The notes: generated by a model not told the origin, from the letters alone. Positions 8,460-16,871 are shown, numbered from the stretch's first letter. The stretch is 64,000 bases of DNA from an uncultured Streptomyces sp. (GCF_947488945.1 NZ_CANLBS010000005.1:248001-312000), one strand, 5' to 3'. Numbers and translations are program-made.

Positions 8460-8699
8460 AGTACGTTCGCGCATAACGAACCGCGCGTGGCTCACGAGCC
8501 GGGCCAACGGTTCTCCGAGATCGAGGGGACCTCGACGACGCGGGCGGACGACCACCGCGCCCCACGGAGTGAACCGCCCGCACGGACCCGCAGGCCTGAG
8601 CTACGCGCGCCCGCCGGGCTTCCTCCACAGCACACCGCCGCCACCCCGGACACCGTTGGCGCCTCGGACACTTCGAACACTCCCCAAGTAGTGGAATAT

Positions 8700-8720
8700 T
8701 CAACCAATACCCTCGGTTGA
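8700..8720. promoter_or_regulatory. Inverted repeat upstream of the TPR gene
   Basis: TCAACC (8700-8705) and GGTTGA (8715-8720) are separated by 9 nt. The island is relatively AT-rich and lies 48 nt before the TPR start. It could be an operator or part of the promoter. The rest of the 8460-8768 gap shows nothing else I can name. Confidence 0.35.
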
Positions 8721-8768
8721 GGCGTCCGAAGGGGTGGACAGCACCTCTGAGGAACGAGGAGAGAGCAG

Positions 8769-9122
8769 ATGGAGCAGGAGTACTTCGAGTTCGGGACGGC
8801 GGCGGACCGGTGGAACCGGGCGCAGATGTTCTTCGACGCCAAGGAGTACCTGACCGCGGCCCGCATTCTCGGTGGCCTGGTGAGTGAGGCCCCTGAGCAG
8901 GTCGGCCCCCGTCTGCTCCTGGCCCGCGCCTACTATCACTCCGCCCGGCTCGGCAAGGCCGAGACCGAACTGCGGGCGGTACTGGAGCGCGACCCGGTCG
9001 AGGACTACGCGCGGCTGATGCTCGGCCGCACTCTGGAACGCCAGGGGCGTCACGACGAGGCCGCACCGCACCTGCGCATGGCCGCGGCCCTGAACGGCGA
9101 CTTCGAGTCGCTCGCTCCCTGA
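8769..9122 (+). CDS. Small tetratricopeptide-repeat protein
   Basis: A 117-residue protein with about two to three TPR motifs: WNRAQMFFDAKEYLTAARIL, then PRLLLARAYYHSARLGKAET, then DYARLMLGRTLERQGRHDEA. Each has the small-residue pattern of paired TPR helices. There is no signal peptide or membrane segment, so it is cytoplasmic and likely a protein-interaction adaptor. ATG with GGAGAG 7 nt upstream. A 13-bp hairpin follows about 100 nt later. The partner is unknown. Confidence 0.85.
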   Translation: MEQEYFEFGTAADRWNRAQMFFDAKEYLTAARILGGLVSEAPEQVGPRLLLARAYYHSARLGKAETELRAVLERDPVEDYARLMLGRTLERQGRHDEAAPHLRMAAALNGDFESLAP

Positions 9123-9226
9123 TCCGCGGCGGCCCGCCCTCCACGGCAGCCCGGCTTCCCCGCGGCATCCGTACCCTCCGCGGCATGAGCGGCACGGGGG
9201 GCAGGCGCGCGAGAGCAGCGGTACAC

Positions 9227-9265
9227 GGGCGGTGCATCCTCTTCCGGACCGGGGATGCACCGCCC
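9227..9265 (+). terminator. Hairpin after the TPR gene
   Basis: A perfect 13-bp stem (GGGCGGTGCATCC at 9227-9239, complement at 9253-9265) with a 13-nt loop lies in the gap before the dienelactone-hydrolase-like gene. Confidence 0.55.
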
Positions 9266-9345
9266 TTCCGCTGGTCAGCCGAACTGTTCAGCCGGCGGCG
9301 GAACACCGGCCGGACCGGCCTCGACGCTCATTACGGTCCAGACGC

Positions 9346-10083
9346 ATGACGACGATGACGACGCGTACGGTCGCGTACCCGGCCGACGGTTTGACGATGA
9401 TCGGGTACCTCGCGCTCCCGGCCGGTGTCGGCCGACGGCCGGCGGTGCTGCTCGGACCGGAGGGCATGGGGCTCAGCGACGTCGAGCGTCGCCGGGCCGA
9501 CGCACTCGCCGAGCTGGGATATGTGGCGCTGGCCTTCGACCTTCACGGCGGGCGCTATCTGGGTGACCCCGAGGAGATGCTGGCCCGTTGCATGCCACTG
9601 CTCGCGGATCCCGACCGGATGCGGGGCATCGGCCATGCGGCGCTCGACGTGTTGCGCACCGAACCGCGGGCCGACCCCGACCGGATCGCCGCCGTCGGTT
9701 ACGGCACCGGGGGCGCCATCGGGCTGGAACTCGGGCGGGACGGCGTCGGCCTCCGCGCGATCGGGACGGTCAACGCACTGACGACGGGGCGACCGGGCGA
9801 GGCGGCGCGCATACGGTGCCCGGTGTGGGCCGGGGTCGGGTCGGAAGACCCGATCATGTCGCCCGCGCAACGAAACGCGTTCACCGCCGAGATGCAGGCC
9901 GCGGGCGTCGACTGGCGGCTCACGGTCTACGGCGGCGCCTTGCACGCCTTCCACCACCCGCCGGTCGACCACCCCACAGTCCCCGGCGTCGGCTACCACC
10001 CACGGCACGCGCAGCGCGCGTGGCGCGACGTCGTCGACCTGCTCGCCGAGTGCCTGCCCGTGGCGGAGGATCTGAAGGCATGA
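9346..10083 (+). CDS. Dienelactone hydrolase-like protein lacking the nucleophile
   Basis: A 245-residue alpha/beta hydrolase of the DLH family. PAVLLGPEGMGLSD, the strand before FDLHGG, the putative acid Asp168 (GVGSEDPI) and His200 (GGALHAF) are spaced as in Pseudomonas DLH. The nucleophile elbow reads VGYGTGG (residues 117-123) where the family has GxCxGG, so position 120 is Gly instead of Cys or Ser. Either another residue does chemistry or the protein is a non-catalytic member. ATG at 9346 is taken; ATG at 9355 is an alternative. It is a monocistronic gene ending before a long hairpin. Confidence 0.8.
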   Translation: MTTMTTRTVAYPADGLTMIGYLALPAGVGRRPAVLLGPEGMGLSDVERRRADALAELGYVALAFDLHGGRYLGDPEEMLARCMPLLADPDRMRGIGHAALDVLRTEPRADPDRIAAVGYGTGGAIGLELGRDGVGLRAIGTVNALTTGRPGEAARIRCPVWAGVGSEDPIMSPAQRNAFTAEMQAAGVDWRLTVYGGALHAFHHPPVDHPTVPGVGYHPRHAQRAWRDVVDLLAECLPVAEDLKA

Positions 10084-10270
10084 GCCAGGTGAGCGTGCCG
10101 GCACCGGGCCCGGACGGCTTCGTACGCTGACCGCCCCTCCCCTGTAGTCCCTCCAACGGAACCGCATCGCCGGAAGGGTGGAGCGGCCTCGCGCTCGGAG
10201 CCGTTACCGAACTCGAGGGCGGGAAGATCCCCTTGCCCTTCTGCGCGAGTCCCGGTCACCCCCGGTCGCG

Positions 10271-10309
10271 CCGATGCCCGCCGCGCCACGGTGGCGCGAC
10301 GGGCATCGG
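10271..10309. terminator. Long hairpin between convergent DLH-like and cbtA genes
   Basis: CCGATGCCCG (10271-10280) and GCGCCAC (10283-10289) pair with GTGGCGC (10291-10297) and CGGGCATCGG (10300-10309). This gives a 17-bp stem with one 2-nt internal mismatch. It is in the middle of the 362-bp convergent gap, which holds no gene, and is probably bidirectional. Confidence 0.65.
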
Positions 10310-10445
10310 AGAAGTAGCGAACGTCCGAGAAGTGACGGGCGTCGGAGGAGCGGTACGCGGACAGCGGGACCGGTGCCGTCGGAGCGCCGCTTCCGTCTGT
10401 CCGGTACCGGCCCCTCGGGTCTGCGTCCCCGCAGGACGCCGCGCG

Positions 10446-11225
10446 TCAGCCCACCACCCCCGCCGGACGCGGAGCCGCGTCGGCACCACTCGCCGAGGCA
10501 GCCGGGTGCGGCGCGAGGAGCCGGTCGGTGAGCCAGCCGAAGATCAGCCCGAAGCTCAGCCAGAGCGTCGCCTGGACGGCGAGCGTGGTGAGCCGGAACT
10601 GCCACAGGAGGGTCGCCGGGAAGTCCCCCACCTCGTCGAACGACGGCAGGAAGACGTACGCCAGGGTGATGGCGGCCACGAAGGCGGTGGACGCGGCCAC
10701 CGTCGCGTTCCAGTTGCCCAGACGCGGAGCGAGTCGTCTGCCGAAGAGGACGGCCGCCACCGTGAGCAGCAGACTGAGGGCGATCATCAGGAAGAACAGC
10801 CCGGTGCGTTGCCCGATGGTGTCCGGATTTCCGACGGCCGGCGGGTTGGCCGGGTACTTGAGGAACGGCACGACGTAGACGGTCAGCAGACCGCCGGTCG
10901 CCACGAGGACGGCGGTGGACCGGGGGCCGAACCGGCCGATCCGGCCCAGGGCGTACGCGACGACCAGTGCGAGGATGCCGCCAATCGCCACGCCGAACAC
11001 CAGGACGCCGGTGGCGAGGCCACCGGTCGCCTGCATGGTGCGGCTGACGAGTTCCTCGCCCGCCGCACCGTGGTCGTGCGCGTGGCTGTGTCCCTCTTCC
11101 AGGGCGATCGCCGCGTCCACCCGGGACTCGCCCAGGAAGTAGGCGACGGCGAAGGCGAGCGCCCCCGCCACGAGACCCGCGAACATGCCGCGGACCAGAA
11201 GAGCTCTGACGGATATGGAGTTCAC
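10446..11225 (-). CDS. cbtA: CbtA family cobalt transporter membrane subunit
   Basis: A 259-residue membrane protein with about five to six hydrophobic helices (LLVRGMFAGLVAGALAFAVA, GGLATGVLVFGVAIGGILAL and others). A His-rich loop, EEGHSHAHDHGAAGEE, probably binds metal. This is the CbtA family, predicted cobalt transporters found with CbtB under cobalamin riboswitches. The start is GTG at 11225, with GGGGGAG 6 nt before it. It lies 19 nt after cbtB on the same strand. Confidence 0.88.
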   Translation of the reverse strand: MNSISVRALLVRGMFAGLVAGALAFAVAYFLGESRVDAAIALEEGHSHAHDHGAAGEELVSRTMQATGGLATGVLVFGVAIGGILALVVAYALGRIGRFGPRSTAVLVATGGLLTVYVVPFLKYPANPPAVGNPDTIGQRTGLFFLMIALSLLLTVAAVLFGRRLAPRLGNWNATVAASTAFVAAITLAYVFLPSFDEVGDFPATLLWQFRLTTLAVQATLWLSFGLIFGWLTDRLLAPHPAASASGADAAPRPAGVVG

Positions 11226-11244
11226 GGTCTTCTCCCCCGACGCG

Positions 11245-11460
11245 TCAGTGGCAGGGGAAGCCGAGGAGGTGACGGCCGTCGTGCACCCACTCGTGGACGC
11301 CTTCACCGGAGAAGAGGGAGGTGGCCCCCTGCTCCGCGCCCACGAAGTAGAGCAGGACGAGCATGAGGATTCCGACGAAGACGGCCCACGGGGCGAGGGC
11401 CTTCGCGGAGACGGGGGTGATGGCCGTTGTGCCGGTCGCAGGTGCGGCGGACTGTGCCAT
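11245..11460 (-). CDS. cbtB: CbtB family small cobalt transport protein
   Basis: A 71-residue protein with one transmembrane helix (APWAVFVGILMLVLLYFVGA) and a His-rich C-terminus (GVHEWVHDGRHLLGFPCH) that matches the metal-binding tail of CbtB. ATG with AGGAGG 7 nt upstream. It is the first gene after a cobalamin riboswitch and is followed directly by cbtA. Together they are predicted to import cobalt for vitamin B12 synthesis. Confidence 0.88.
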   Translation of the reverse strand: MAQSAAPATGTTAITPVSAKALAPWAVFVGILMLVLLYFVGAEQGATSLFSGEGVHEWVHDGRHLLGFPCH

Positions 11461-11489
11461 GGCAGAACCTCCTGAGGGAACACGCGTCC

Positions 11490-11625
11490 CGAACGTGGTG
11501 CCTTGGACGACGGCGCTGGGTCTGACTCACCGCACGAGGCGGATTCACAGTGGCGCGACCGTGCCGGATTCCCACCGGACTTCCATCTGCGCCGTCGTCT
11601 TGGAGCCTTGACCATACCGCCCCGG
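11490..11625 (-). promoter_or_regulatory. Cobalamin (vitamin B12) riboswitch upstream of cbtBA
   Basis: On the minus strand the leader contains GAAGTCCGGTGGGAATCCGG, CGCCACTGTGA (B12 box region) and GTGAGTCAGACCC. These are the conserved core blocks of the cobalamin aptamer. GACGACGGCGC and its complement (about 11590-11600 and 11506-11516) form the closing stem. The element lies directly upstream of the cbtB ribosome binding site. It is expected to switch off cbtBA when adenosylcobalamin is plentiful. Confidence 0.88.
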
Positions 11626-11747
11626 CCCTGCCCGCCGCCATGGCCCGTCCCACCCTCGCCCCACCCCCGTCCCGCCCCCGCCCCGGCCCCCGCCCGCGCC
11701 GTGCGGCAGGGTGGGCAACGGCGTTAGGGAGCAGAGGAGTCGGGCCG

Positions 11748-12314
11748 ATGACGGTACGGGTGACGTTGATCTCACCCGCGACGAACGCGGGTTTGCGGGA
11801 GGCGCGGTTCGGCGGTGACGGGCCGCTCGACCCGGAGGGCGAACGCCGGGCCCGCGCTGCGGCGCTCGCCCTCCCGAGCGACGCGGCCCACCGTTGCGGG
11901 CTCTCCGGGCGCTGCCGCGCGACCGCTGCCGCGCTGGGGCTGGAGGCGGTGCCCGAACCGGCGCTGCGGGAATGGGAGATGGGGCGGTGGACCGGACTCC
12001 GGCTGTCCGAGGTGACCGAGGCCGATCCGGCGGGCGTGGAGGTGTGGCTGCGGGACCCGGACGCACAGCCACACGGCGGGGAGTCGCTGAACGGCCTCGT
12101 CGCGCGGGTCGGCGGATGGCTGGACCGTACGGATCCTGCGGACGGGCCCTTCGTGGCGGTCGCCGAACCCGCGGTCGTACGAGCAGCCGTCGTGCACGCC
12201 CTTCGCCTGCCACCGGAGACCTTCTGGCGGCTGGATGTCGCACCCCTGACGGCCACTCGCCTCGTCGGCCGGGCCGGGCGGTGGAACCTGACGATCGGTC
12301 ACCCGTGGGCCTGA
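11748..12314 (+). CDS. Histidine-phosphatase-fold protein without catalytic histidines
   Basis: A 188-residue member of the phosphoglycerate mutase-like family, judged by the overall pattern: REARFGGDGPLD near the N-terminus, GRCRATAAALG, ALREWEMGRWTGL and HGGES. The nucleophile motif RHG is replaced by S9-P10-A11 (LISPATNAG), and the second catalytic His by E140-P141 (VAEPAVVRAAV), so phosphatase activity is unlikely. It is divergent from cbtBA, where CobC-type alpha-ribazole phosphatases would be expected. It may be a regulatory or binding relic, which is inference. ATG at 11748; a weak GAGGAG precedes it. Confidence 0.72.
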   Translation: MTVRVTLISPATNAGLREARFGGDGPLDPEGERRARAAALALPSDAAHRCGLSGRCRATAAALGLEAVPEPALREWEMGRWTGLRLSEVTEADPAGVEVWLRDPDAQPHGGESLNGLVARVGGWLDRTDPADGPFVAVAEPAVVRAAVVHALRLPPETFWRLDVAPLTATRLVGRAGRWNLTIGHPWA

Positions 12315-12377
12315 GAGGATAGCTTCAGGTTTTGGGGTTTCAGGTTTCAGGGCTCTTGAGGAACGGCCTTCCCCGCC

Positions 12378-12399
12378 CTGCGGGGCCGTGGGCCCGCAG
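12378..12399. terminator. Short hairpin between convergent genes
   Basis: CTGCGGG (12378-12384) and CCCGCAG (12393-12399) form a 7-bp stem immediately before the stop of the following minus-strand gene. Confidence 0.4.
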
Positions 12400-12400
12400 C

Positions 12401-14515
12401 TCAGTGCCTGCCGGACGTGAGATCGGCTTCCGGTCGATCGGCCGCCGCCGCGCGGAGGGGCGCGGTACGCGGAGCCGGGGTCTGGCCGCCGCCCCCCGCA
12501 CCCGGCGACGACTGCCCGGAGGTGTTCCGGGAGGGCTCAGGCACGGACAACGGGCGCGGGGACCGTGTCGTGCCGGGTCGCGGTGCCTTCTGCGGCTTAC
12601 GGGACTTCGGCGCGGTCCGGGGCTTCGCCGCCTTCTCGGTGGCCGTCCCGCCCTCCGTGGCATCGGAGCCTTGTGCCCTGGCATCCGTCGCGGGCACCTC
12701 CCCCGTCATGTCCGTCGCGCCGGCGTCGGCCCTGCCCACGGGGACCGCGGCAGCAGTGGATGCGGCGGGGGCCTTCGGAGCAGCCCGCCGACCGGTTCCC
12801 GCAGCGGCCTTGCCCGACTCCTCCGCTCCGGTTGTGCCCGCAGTCTCCGTTCCGGCAGCGGTCTTCGTGCCGGCCGCCGTCCGGGCGGTGCCTCGCGCAC
12901 CCGCAGCCACCCGCGCCGAACCCGCAACGGCCGCCACCCTCGCCGAGCCACCCGGAACTGACGCTGCCCTGGCGGCTCCACTCGTCACGGCACCGCTCGC
13001 CGCGCCCGATTCCCGGGCCACGGCCCGCGTCTTGCCGGCGCCGCTCGTCACGGCCGCGCACCCGGTCCACGTACCACCCGTTTCCGTACCGCTGGGCTCC
13101 GCGCCTCTCGTACGCGCACCGTGCACCTCCGCACCGCGCACCTCCGCGGCCCTCGTCGGAGCATCACCCTTCCCCGTGGTGCCCGCCCCCGCGACGTTCG
13201 GGGCGGCGGACGGCCGGGCCGGGGCGGCGGACGGGCGCGCGGGACCGGGAGCGGCCCGACGGGCGCCGACCCTCGGCGCGCCGCCCACCGAAACGTCGCT
13301 GTCGGTGCCGGGGGCCCGGACGGGCCGATGCGTCACCGTCGCCTGAACCGGTCTGCGCGCCCCTGTGGCGGGGGACGGAAGACCGATGCTGCTCGGCACA
13401 GGTGCGGTCTTGCGGCGCGTCCCGGCAGGCACGGGTGCGGTCTTGCGCCGCGTCCCGGCAGGCGCGGGCGGGGCCGTGCGCCGCCTCCCGGCGGCGGGGG
13501 GCGGGAAGGGCCTGCCGCGCGTTCCGGTACCGGCCTGCGCCGGGCCGTGTACGGGCACACGGAGCAAACCGGCCACCGCGACTGCCACCGCCACGGCCGG
13601 GACGAACCCGGTGAGGGGGTGCAACACTCCGGTGTGGATCAGCACGGCCGAGAGGCCGCCGAGTGCCGCGACGGCGGCCAGGGCGACCGCCGTCCCCCGC
13701 TGGGTCAGCCGCAGCCTGCGGAGGCGGTGCACAAGATGGTCGGGCGCGGGGACGAGCAGCGGCCGGCCGGCCCGCCGCCGGGACGCCGCGACCAGCACCA
13801 CGTCCGCCAGGGCCACCAGCAGGAAGAGCGGCAGTGCCGTCCAGGCGGCGTTCCCGTCGGGGGCCTGCGCGAGCAGCAGCACGGCGGAGCCGGCGAGCAG
13901 GAACCCCGCGAAGAGCGCGCCGCATTCGCCGAGAGCGGCGTGTGCGGGCTGCCAGTTGCGCACGAGGAACCCGCCGAGCGCGGCGACGAGTACGACGAGC
14001 AGGACGAGCGGACCCGTGCTGCCGTCGACAAGAGCGCAGACGAACAGCCCCAGGCCCGTCACCACCGCCACCGTTCCGGTCGCTCCGTCCGAACCCTCCA
14101 GCAGCGCGAAGCCGTTGGTGAGGAGCGTGATCAGCAGAGCGGCCAGCAGGGCGATCACCGGGGACAGCCCGGAGGTCGCGGCGACGATCACCGAGGCCAC
14201 ACCGGTGACCACCAGCCTGGGCACGGGGCCGACCGGCTTCACGTCGTGCACCTGGCCGAGCACCGCGATCACACACGCGGCGGCGAGCAGGCACCGGACC
14301 CGTACGCCCGGTTCGGGCAGGCCGAGCGGCGTGCCCACCAGGAGCACGACGGTGGTCACCAGCACGACGGGCGCGCCGCACGGGACGGCCTTGCGGCGCG
14401 CCCCCGGGTGGTCCGGGAGCAGCCGGCCGGGGCCGAATCTGCGGACCCCCGCGACGACCGCCGCGGTCGTCAGCAGCGCGACAACTGCGGAGATGATGAC
14501 GCCGGCCACGTTCAC
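12401..14515 (-). CDS. MraY/WecA-like membrane protein with long disordered tail, catalytic motifs degenerate
   Basis: A 704-residue protein. The first 325 residues carry about ten hydrophobic helices in the pattern of polyprenyl-phosphate N-acetylhexosamine-1-phosphate transferases. Recognisable family segments are altered: VLGQVHDVKPVGPV where the family has a DD pair, LTNGFALLEGSDGATG where NxxNxxDGxxGL is usual, and GECGALFAGFLLAG where GDxG is usual. The last 380 residues are Ala/Thr/Arg/Pro-rich low complexity with repeated PAGTRRKTAPV units, basic and probably cytoplasmic. GTG at 14515 is used, with AAAGG upstream. It may be a catalytically weak or repurposed relative. The gene is monocistronic. 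Confidence 0.65.
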   Translation of the reverse strand: MNVAGVIISAVVALLTTAAVVAGVRRFGPGRLLPDHPGARRKAVPCGAPVVLVTTVVLLVGTPLGLPEPGVRVRCLLAAACVIAVLGQVHDVKPVGPVPRLVVTGVASVIVAATSGLSPVIALLAALLITLLTNGFALLEGSDGATGTVAVVTGLGLFVCALVDGSTGPLVLLVVLVAALGGFLVRNWQPAHAALGECGALFAGFLLAGSAVLLLAQAPDGNAAWTALPLFLLVALADVVLVAASRRRAGRPLLVPAPDHLVHRLRRLRLTQRGTAVALAAVAALGGLSAVLIHTGVLHPLTGFVPAVAVAVAVAGLLRVPVHGPAQAGTGTRGRPFPPPAAGRRRTAPPAPAGTRRKTAPVPAGTRRKTAPVPSSIGLPSPATGARRPVQATVTHRPVRAPGTDSDVSVGGAPRVGARRAAPGPARPSAAPARPSAAPNVAGAGTTGKGDAPTRAAEVRGAEVHGARTRGAEPSGTETGGTWTGCAAVTSGAGKTRAVARESGAASGAVTSGAARAASVPGGSARVAAVAGSARVAAGARGTARTAAGTKTAAGTETAGTTGAEESGKAAAGTGRRAAPKAPAASTAAAVPVGRADAGATDMTGEVPATDARAQGSDATEGGTATEKAAKPRTAPKSRKPQKAPRPGTTRSPRPLSVPEPSRNTSGQSSPGAGGGGQTPAPRTAPLRAAAADRPEADLTSGRH

Positions 14516-14660
14516 CTGCTCTGCCTTTCCTGGGCCCGGCCGCGCCCCGTCGCTGCCGCCGCCCGTCAGCGACGACGGTGCGCGGAGGGACGGCGCCCGC
14601 CGGGTTGGGGTGTCTGAGGAGGTGACGCGGAACGCCACCCGAGTGGAGTCGTCCCACAAC

Positions 14661-15425
14661 CTAAGGGTCAAATGCAGCGAAATCCGGCAAATAACACGCA
14701 GAACGGTGCATTGATTGGAGTTCGAGCCCTCGAACGAACGTCTGTCCGGGCAACGGTCCGGGCGAAGCCGCCGTGCTGCGGAGCTGCTGTACCAGAGTTG
14801 CTGTACCGGCGGAGCCGGTGCGGACCGGTCCGGCCGCCCGACAGTCCGACAGTTCGACCGCCGGTCGTACGAGCCTCCGTGACGGCCCCCGATCCCCGTT
14901 CGTCTCCGGCGCTTCGGCAGTCGGCATCCGGCGTTGACCGCCGCACCTGAACGGCCTCCGACCGGCGACCGGTGCCCGCGTCGCGCGTCCGGCTACCGTC
15001 CGGCCGCGCCGCGCCCCGTCCGCCGAGGGGTCCGTCCCGCGTCCGAAGGACCGGCGGTAGCTGTGCGGGCTGACGCCGGTCGTCTTCTTGAAGCGGTCGC
15101 GGAACGCGGTCGGCGATCCGAAGCCGACCTGGGTGCCGATCCGTTCGACGGTGAGCCGGGTGGAGTCGAGCAGGTGCTGGGCCTGCCTGATGCGGGCGCG
15201 GTGGAGCCACTGGAGGGGCGTGGTGCCCGTCTGCTCGCGGAACCGGCGGATCAGGCTCCGGGTGCTCATACCCGCCTGCTCAGCGATGCAGGCGAGGGTG
15301 AGATCGTCCGCGAGGTGGGCCCGCAGCCAGAGCAGCAGAGGTTCGAGAGTTCCGCCCCGGGGCGTGGGCGCGTGGTCATGGACGATGAACTGCGCCTGCC
15401 CGCCCTCGCGTTCGAGCGGCATCAC
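14661..15425 (-). pseudogene. Truncated GlxA/AraC-type regulator (C-terminal HTH only)
   Basis: Residues 1-135 match the C-terminal half of GlxA-family regulators: PLEREGGQAQFI, LTLACIAEQAGMSTRSLIRR, the second HTH IGTQVGFGSPTAFRDRFKKT and GVSPHSYRRSF. The N-terminal DJ-1/PfpI domain (about 180 residues) that should precede it is missing. Instead the reading frame begins 23 nt after the AlkZ-like gene. Beyond SYRRSFGR, where such proteins normally end, the frame runs on for about 120 residues of poor composition. This looks like a deletion remnant, perhaps with loss of the original stop as well. Confidence 0.7.
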
Positions 15426-15447
15426 GGACCGGCCCCGGCTCTCGACG

Positions 15448-16620
15448 TCAGCGGGGGGCCGGGGCGATCCGTACCCGGTCCGCGCCGGCGGCCGCCTCGC
15501 CGTCCGACAGGAACGACGCCAGCGCCCGGCCCTCCTCGCCGACCGCGGCGCGGTCGGCGCGGGAGAGGCGGCCGAGCGGAGTGACGGTGACGGTGCCGTC
15601 CGTCTCGTGCCAGGTGGCGGCGACCCGACCGTCCACGAGCACGACCCGGGCCCCGGCGACGGAGAGGCCGCGGTGGGCGTCGTCGATGATCCGGCCGCGG
15701 TCGTGGTAGCCGAGGATCGCGTTGTCGAAAGCGGGCAGGAACCGTACCGGCGCCGGGGTGTCGGGGTCGGGGCGCGGGGCGTCGGGAAGGTCGAGGAGCA
15801 GCCGCCCGCGTGCGTCCCGGAAGGTGATCAGTTCGCCGCGCATCGCCGCGACCGCGGCCGGCAGGCCGGCGAGGCCGCACCAGGCGCGGAGATCGGCCGA
15901 GGCCGCCGGGCCGAACGCGGCCAGATAGCGCCGGACCAGTGCCTGCCCGACCGGGTCGGAATTGTCGTCGGACGGCGGAGTGATGTCGCGCCCCAGCCAT
16001 GCGGCCAGGGGGACGTTCCGCACCCCGCCCTTCGCGCGCCAGAGCCCGCGCGGCGGCGTCTGCACCACCGGCAGCAGCGCGGCGACCACCATCTCCCCGA
16101 GCGACCGGGGGCTCGCGGTCGGCCGGGCGGTGTGCAGGGCCCTGCCGATCTCGCCCATCGAGCGGGGTACGCCGTCGGCCATGAGCGCCCGGCCCGCCGC
16201 GCCGAGTTCCTCGAGATCGATGCCGGCCAGTTCGTCCCGGTACACGCCCAGTACGCGCTGGCGCAGCATGGCGTCGTGGCGGGCCCGCCAGGCGAGCGCG
16301 TCGTCGGCGGTGACGAGGTGGACCGTACGGCGCATCAGGTGCGTACGCACCACCCTCCGGTCGGTCAGCAGCCCGGAGAGCACCGAGGGGTCGAAGGCGC
16401 GCAGCCGCGACCAGAGGCCGGGGTAAGGCTCTTGGGGCTCCTGCGCCTGGAGGCCGCCGAGATGGGCGACCGCGTCGAGGACGGGCAGGTCGGCACGGTC
16501 GAGGAGCAGTTGACGGGCGAGGGTGGCTCGGTTGAGCGCGCGGTCGCCGAGCACGGCGGGCGGCTTCCCGGCGGGCGGCGGACCGGAGGCATCCGTTCGT
16601 GGACGCGGGGTGGCGGGCAT
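15448..16620 (-). CDS. HTH_42 winged-helix DNA glycosylase, AlkZ-like
   Basis: A 390-residue protein of the HTH_42 superfamily (RALNRATLARQLLLDR near residue 30). The motif LQAQ at residues 57-60 gives the Gln-x-Gln arrangement of the AlkZ (QxQ) branch; the E. coli YcaQ branch has QxD. AlkZ removes bulky alkylated bases and unhooks interstrand crosslinks, and relatives are common in Streptomyces. Later conserved segments are MRRTVHLVTADD, LWRAKGGVRNV and PAFDNAILGYHDRGRI. It stands alone, followed closely by the AraC remnant. Its real lesion substrate cannot be read from the sequence. Confidence 0.82.
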   Translation of the reverse strand: MPATPRPRTDASGPPPAGKPPAVLGDRALNRATLARQLLLDRADLPVLDAVAHLGGLQAQEPQEPYPGLWSRLRAFDPSVLSGLLTDRRVVRTHLMRRTVHLVTADDALAWRARHDAMLRQRVLGVYRDELAGIDLEELGAAGRALMADGVPRSMGEIGRALHTARPTASPRSLGEMVVAALLPVVQTPPRGLWRAKGGVRNVPLAAWLGRDITPPSDDNSDPVGQALVRRYLAAFGPAASADLRAWCGLAGLPAAVAAMRGELITFRDARGRLLLDLPDAPRPDPDTPAPVRFLPAFDNAILGYHDRGRIIDDAHRGLSVAGARVVLVDGRVAATWHETDGTVTVTPLGRLSRADRAAVGEEGRALASFLSDGEAAAGADRVRIAPAPR

Positions 16621-16871
16621 GAGGTCTCCGTGGTTCCGGGATCGGCGGACGGGGACCGCGTCGGGGAGGGGGAGGGTAACGTCCGTGCGAGACGCCGTCG
16701 GCTCGGGCGTCCGGGGCGCGCGGGCCGTTCGGCGGGCTCTCGTCGGTGCGGACCGTGGCCGCCGTGTGCGCCTCGGGCAGGCCGCCGTCGAACCCGCCCG
16801 CTGGATCGGCTGCTCGGGCGTCCGGGCCTCCCCTCCGGTGGGGAACGCGTGTCCGGCACGAGGCTAGAGGT

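Noticed and set aside
12417..13346. Plus-strand frame opposite the low-complexity tail of the MraY/WecA-like gene
   Set aside because: Ala/Pro/Val/Thr-rich, arises from the repetitive tail; the minus frame continues directly from clear membrane helices.
15448..16620. Azinomycin-type self-resistance locus suggested by the AlkZ-like gene
   Set aside because: No genotoxin biosynthesis genes surround it, and AlkZ-like proteins are widespread in Streptomyces.
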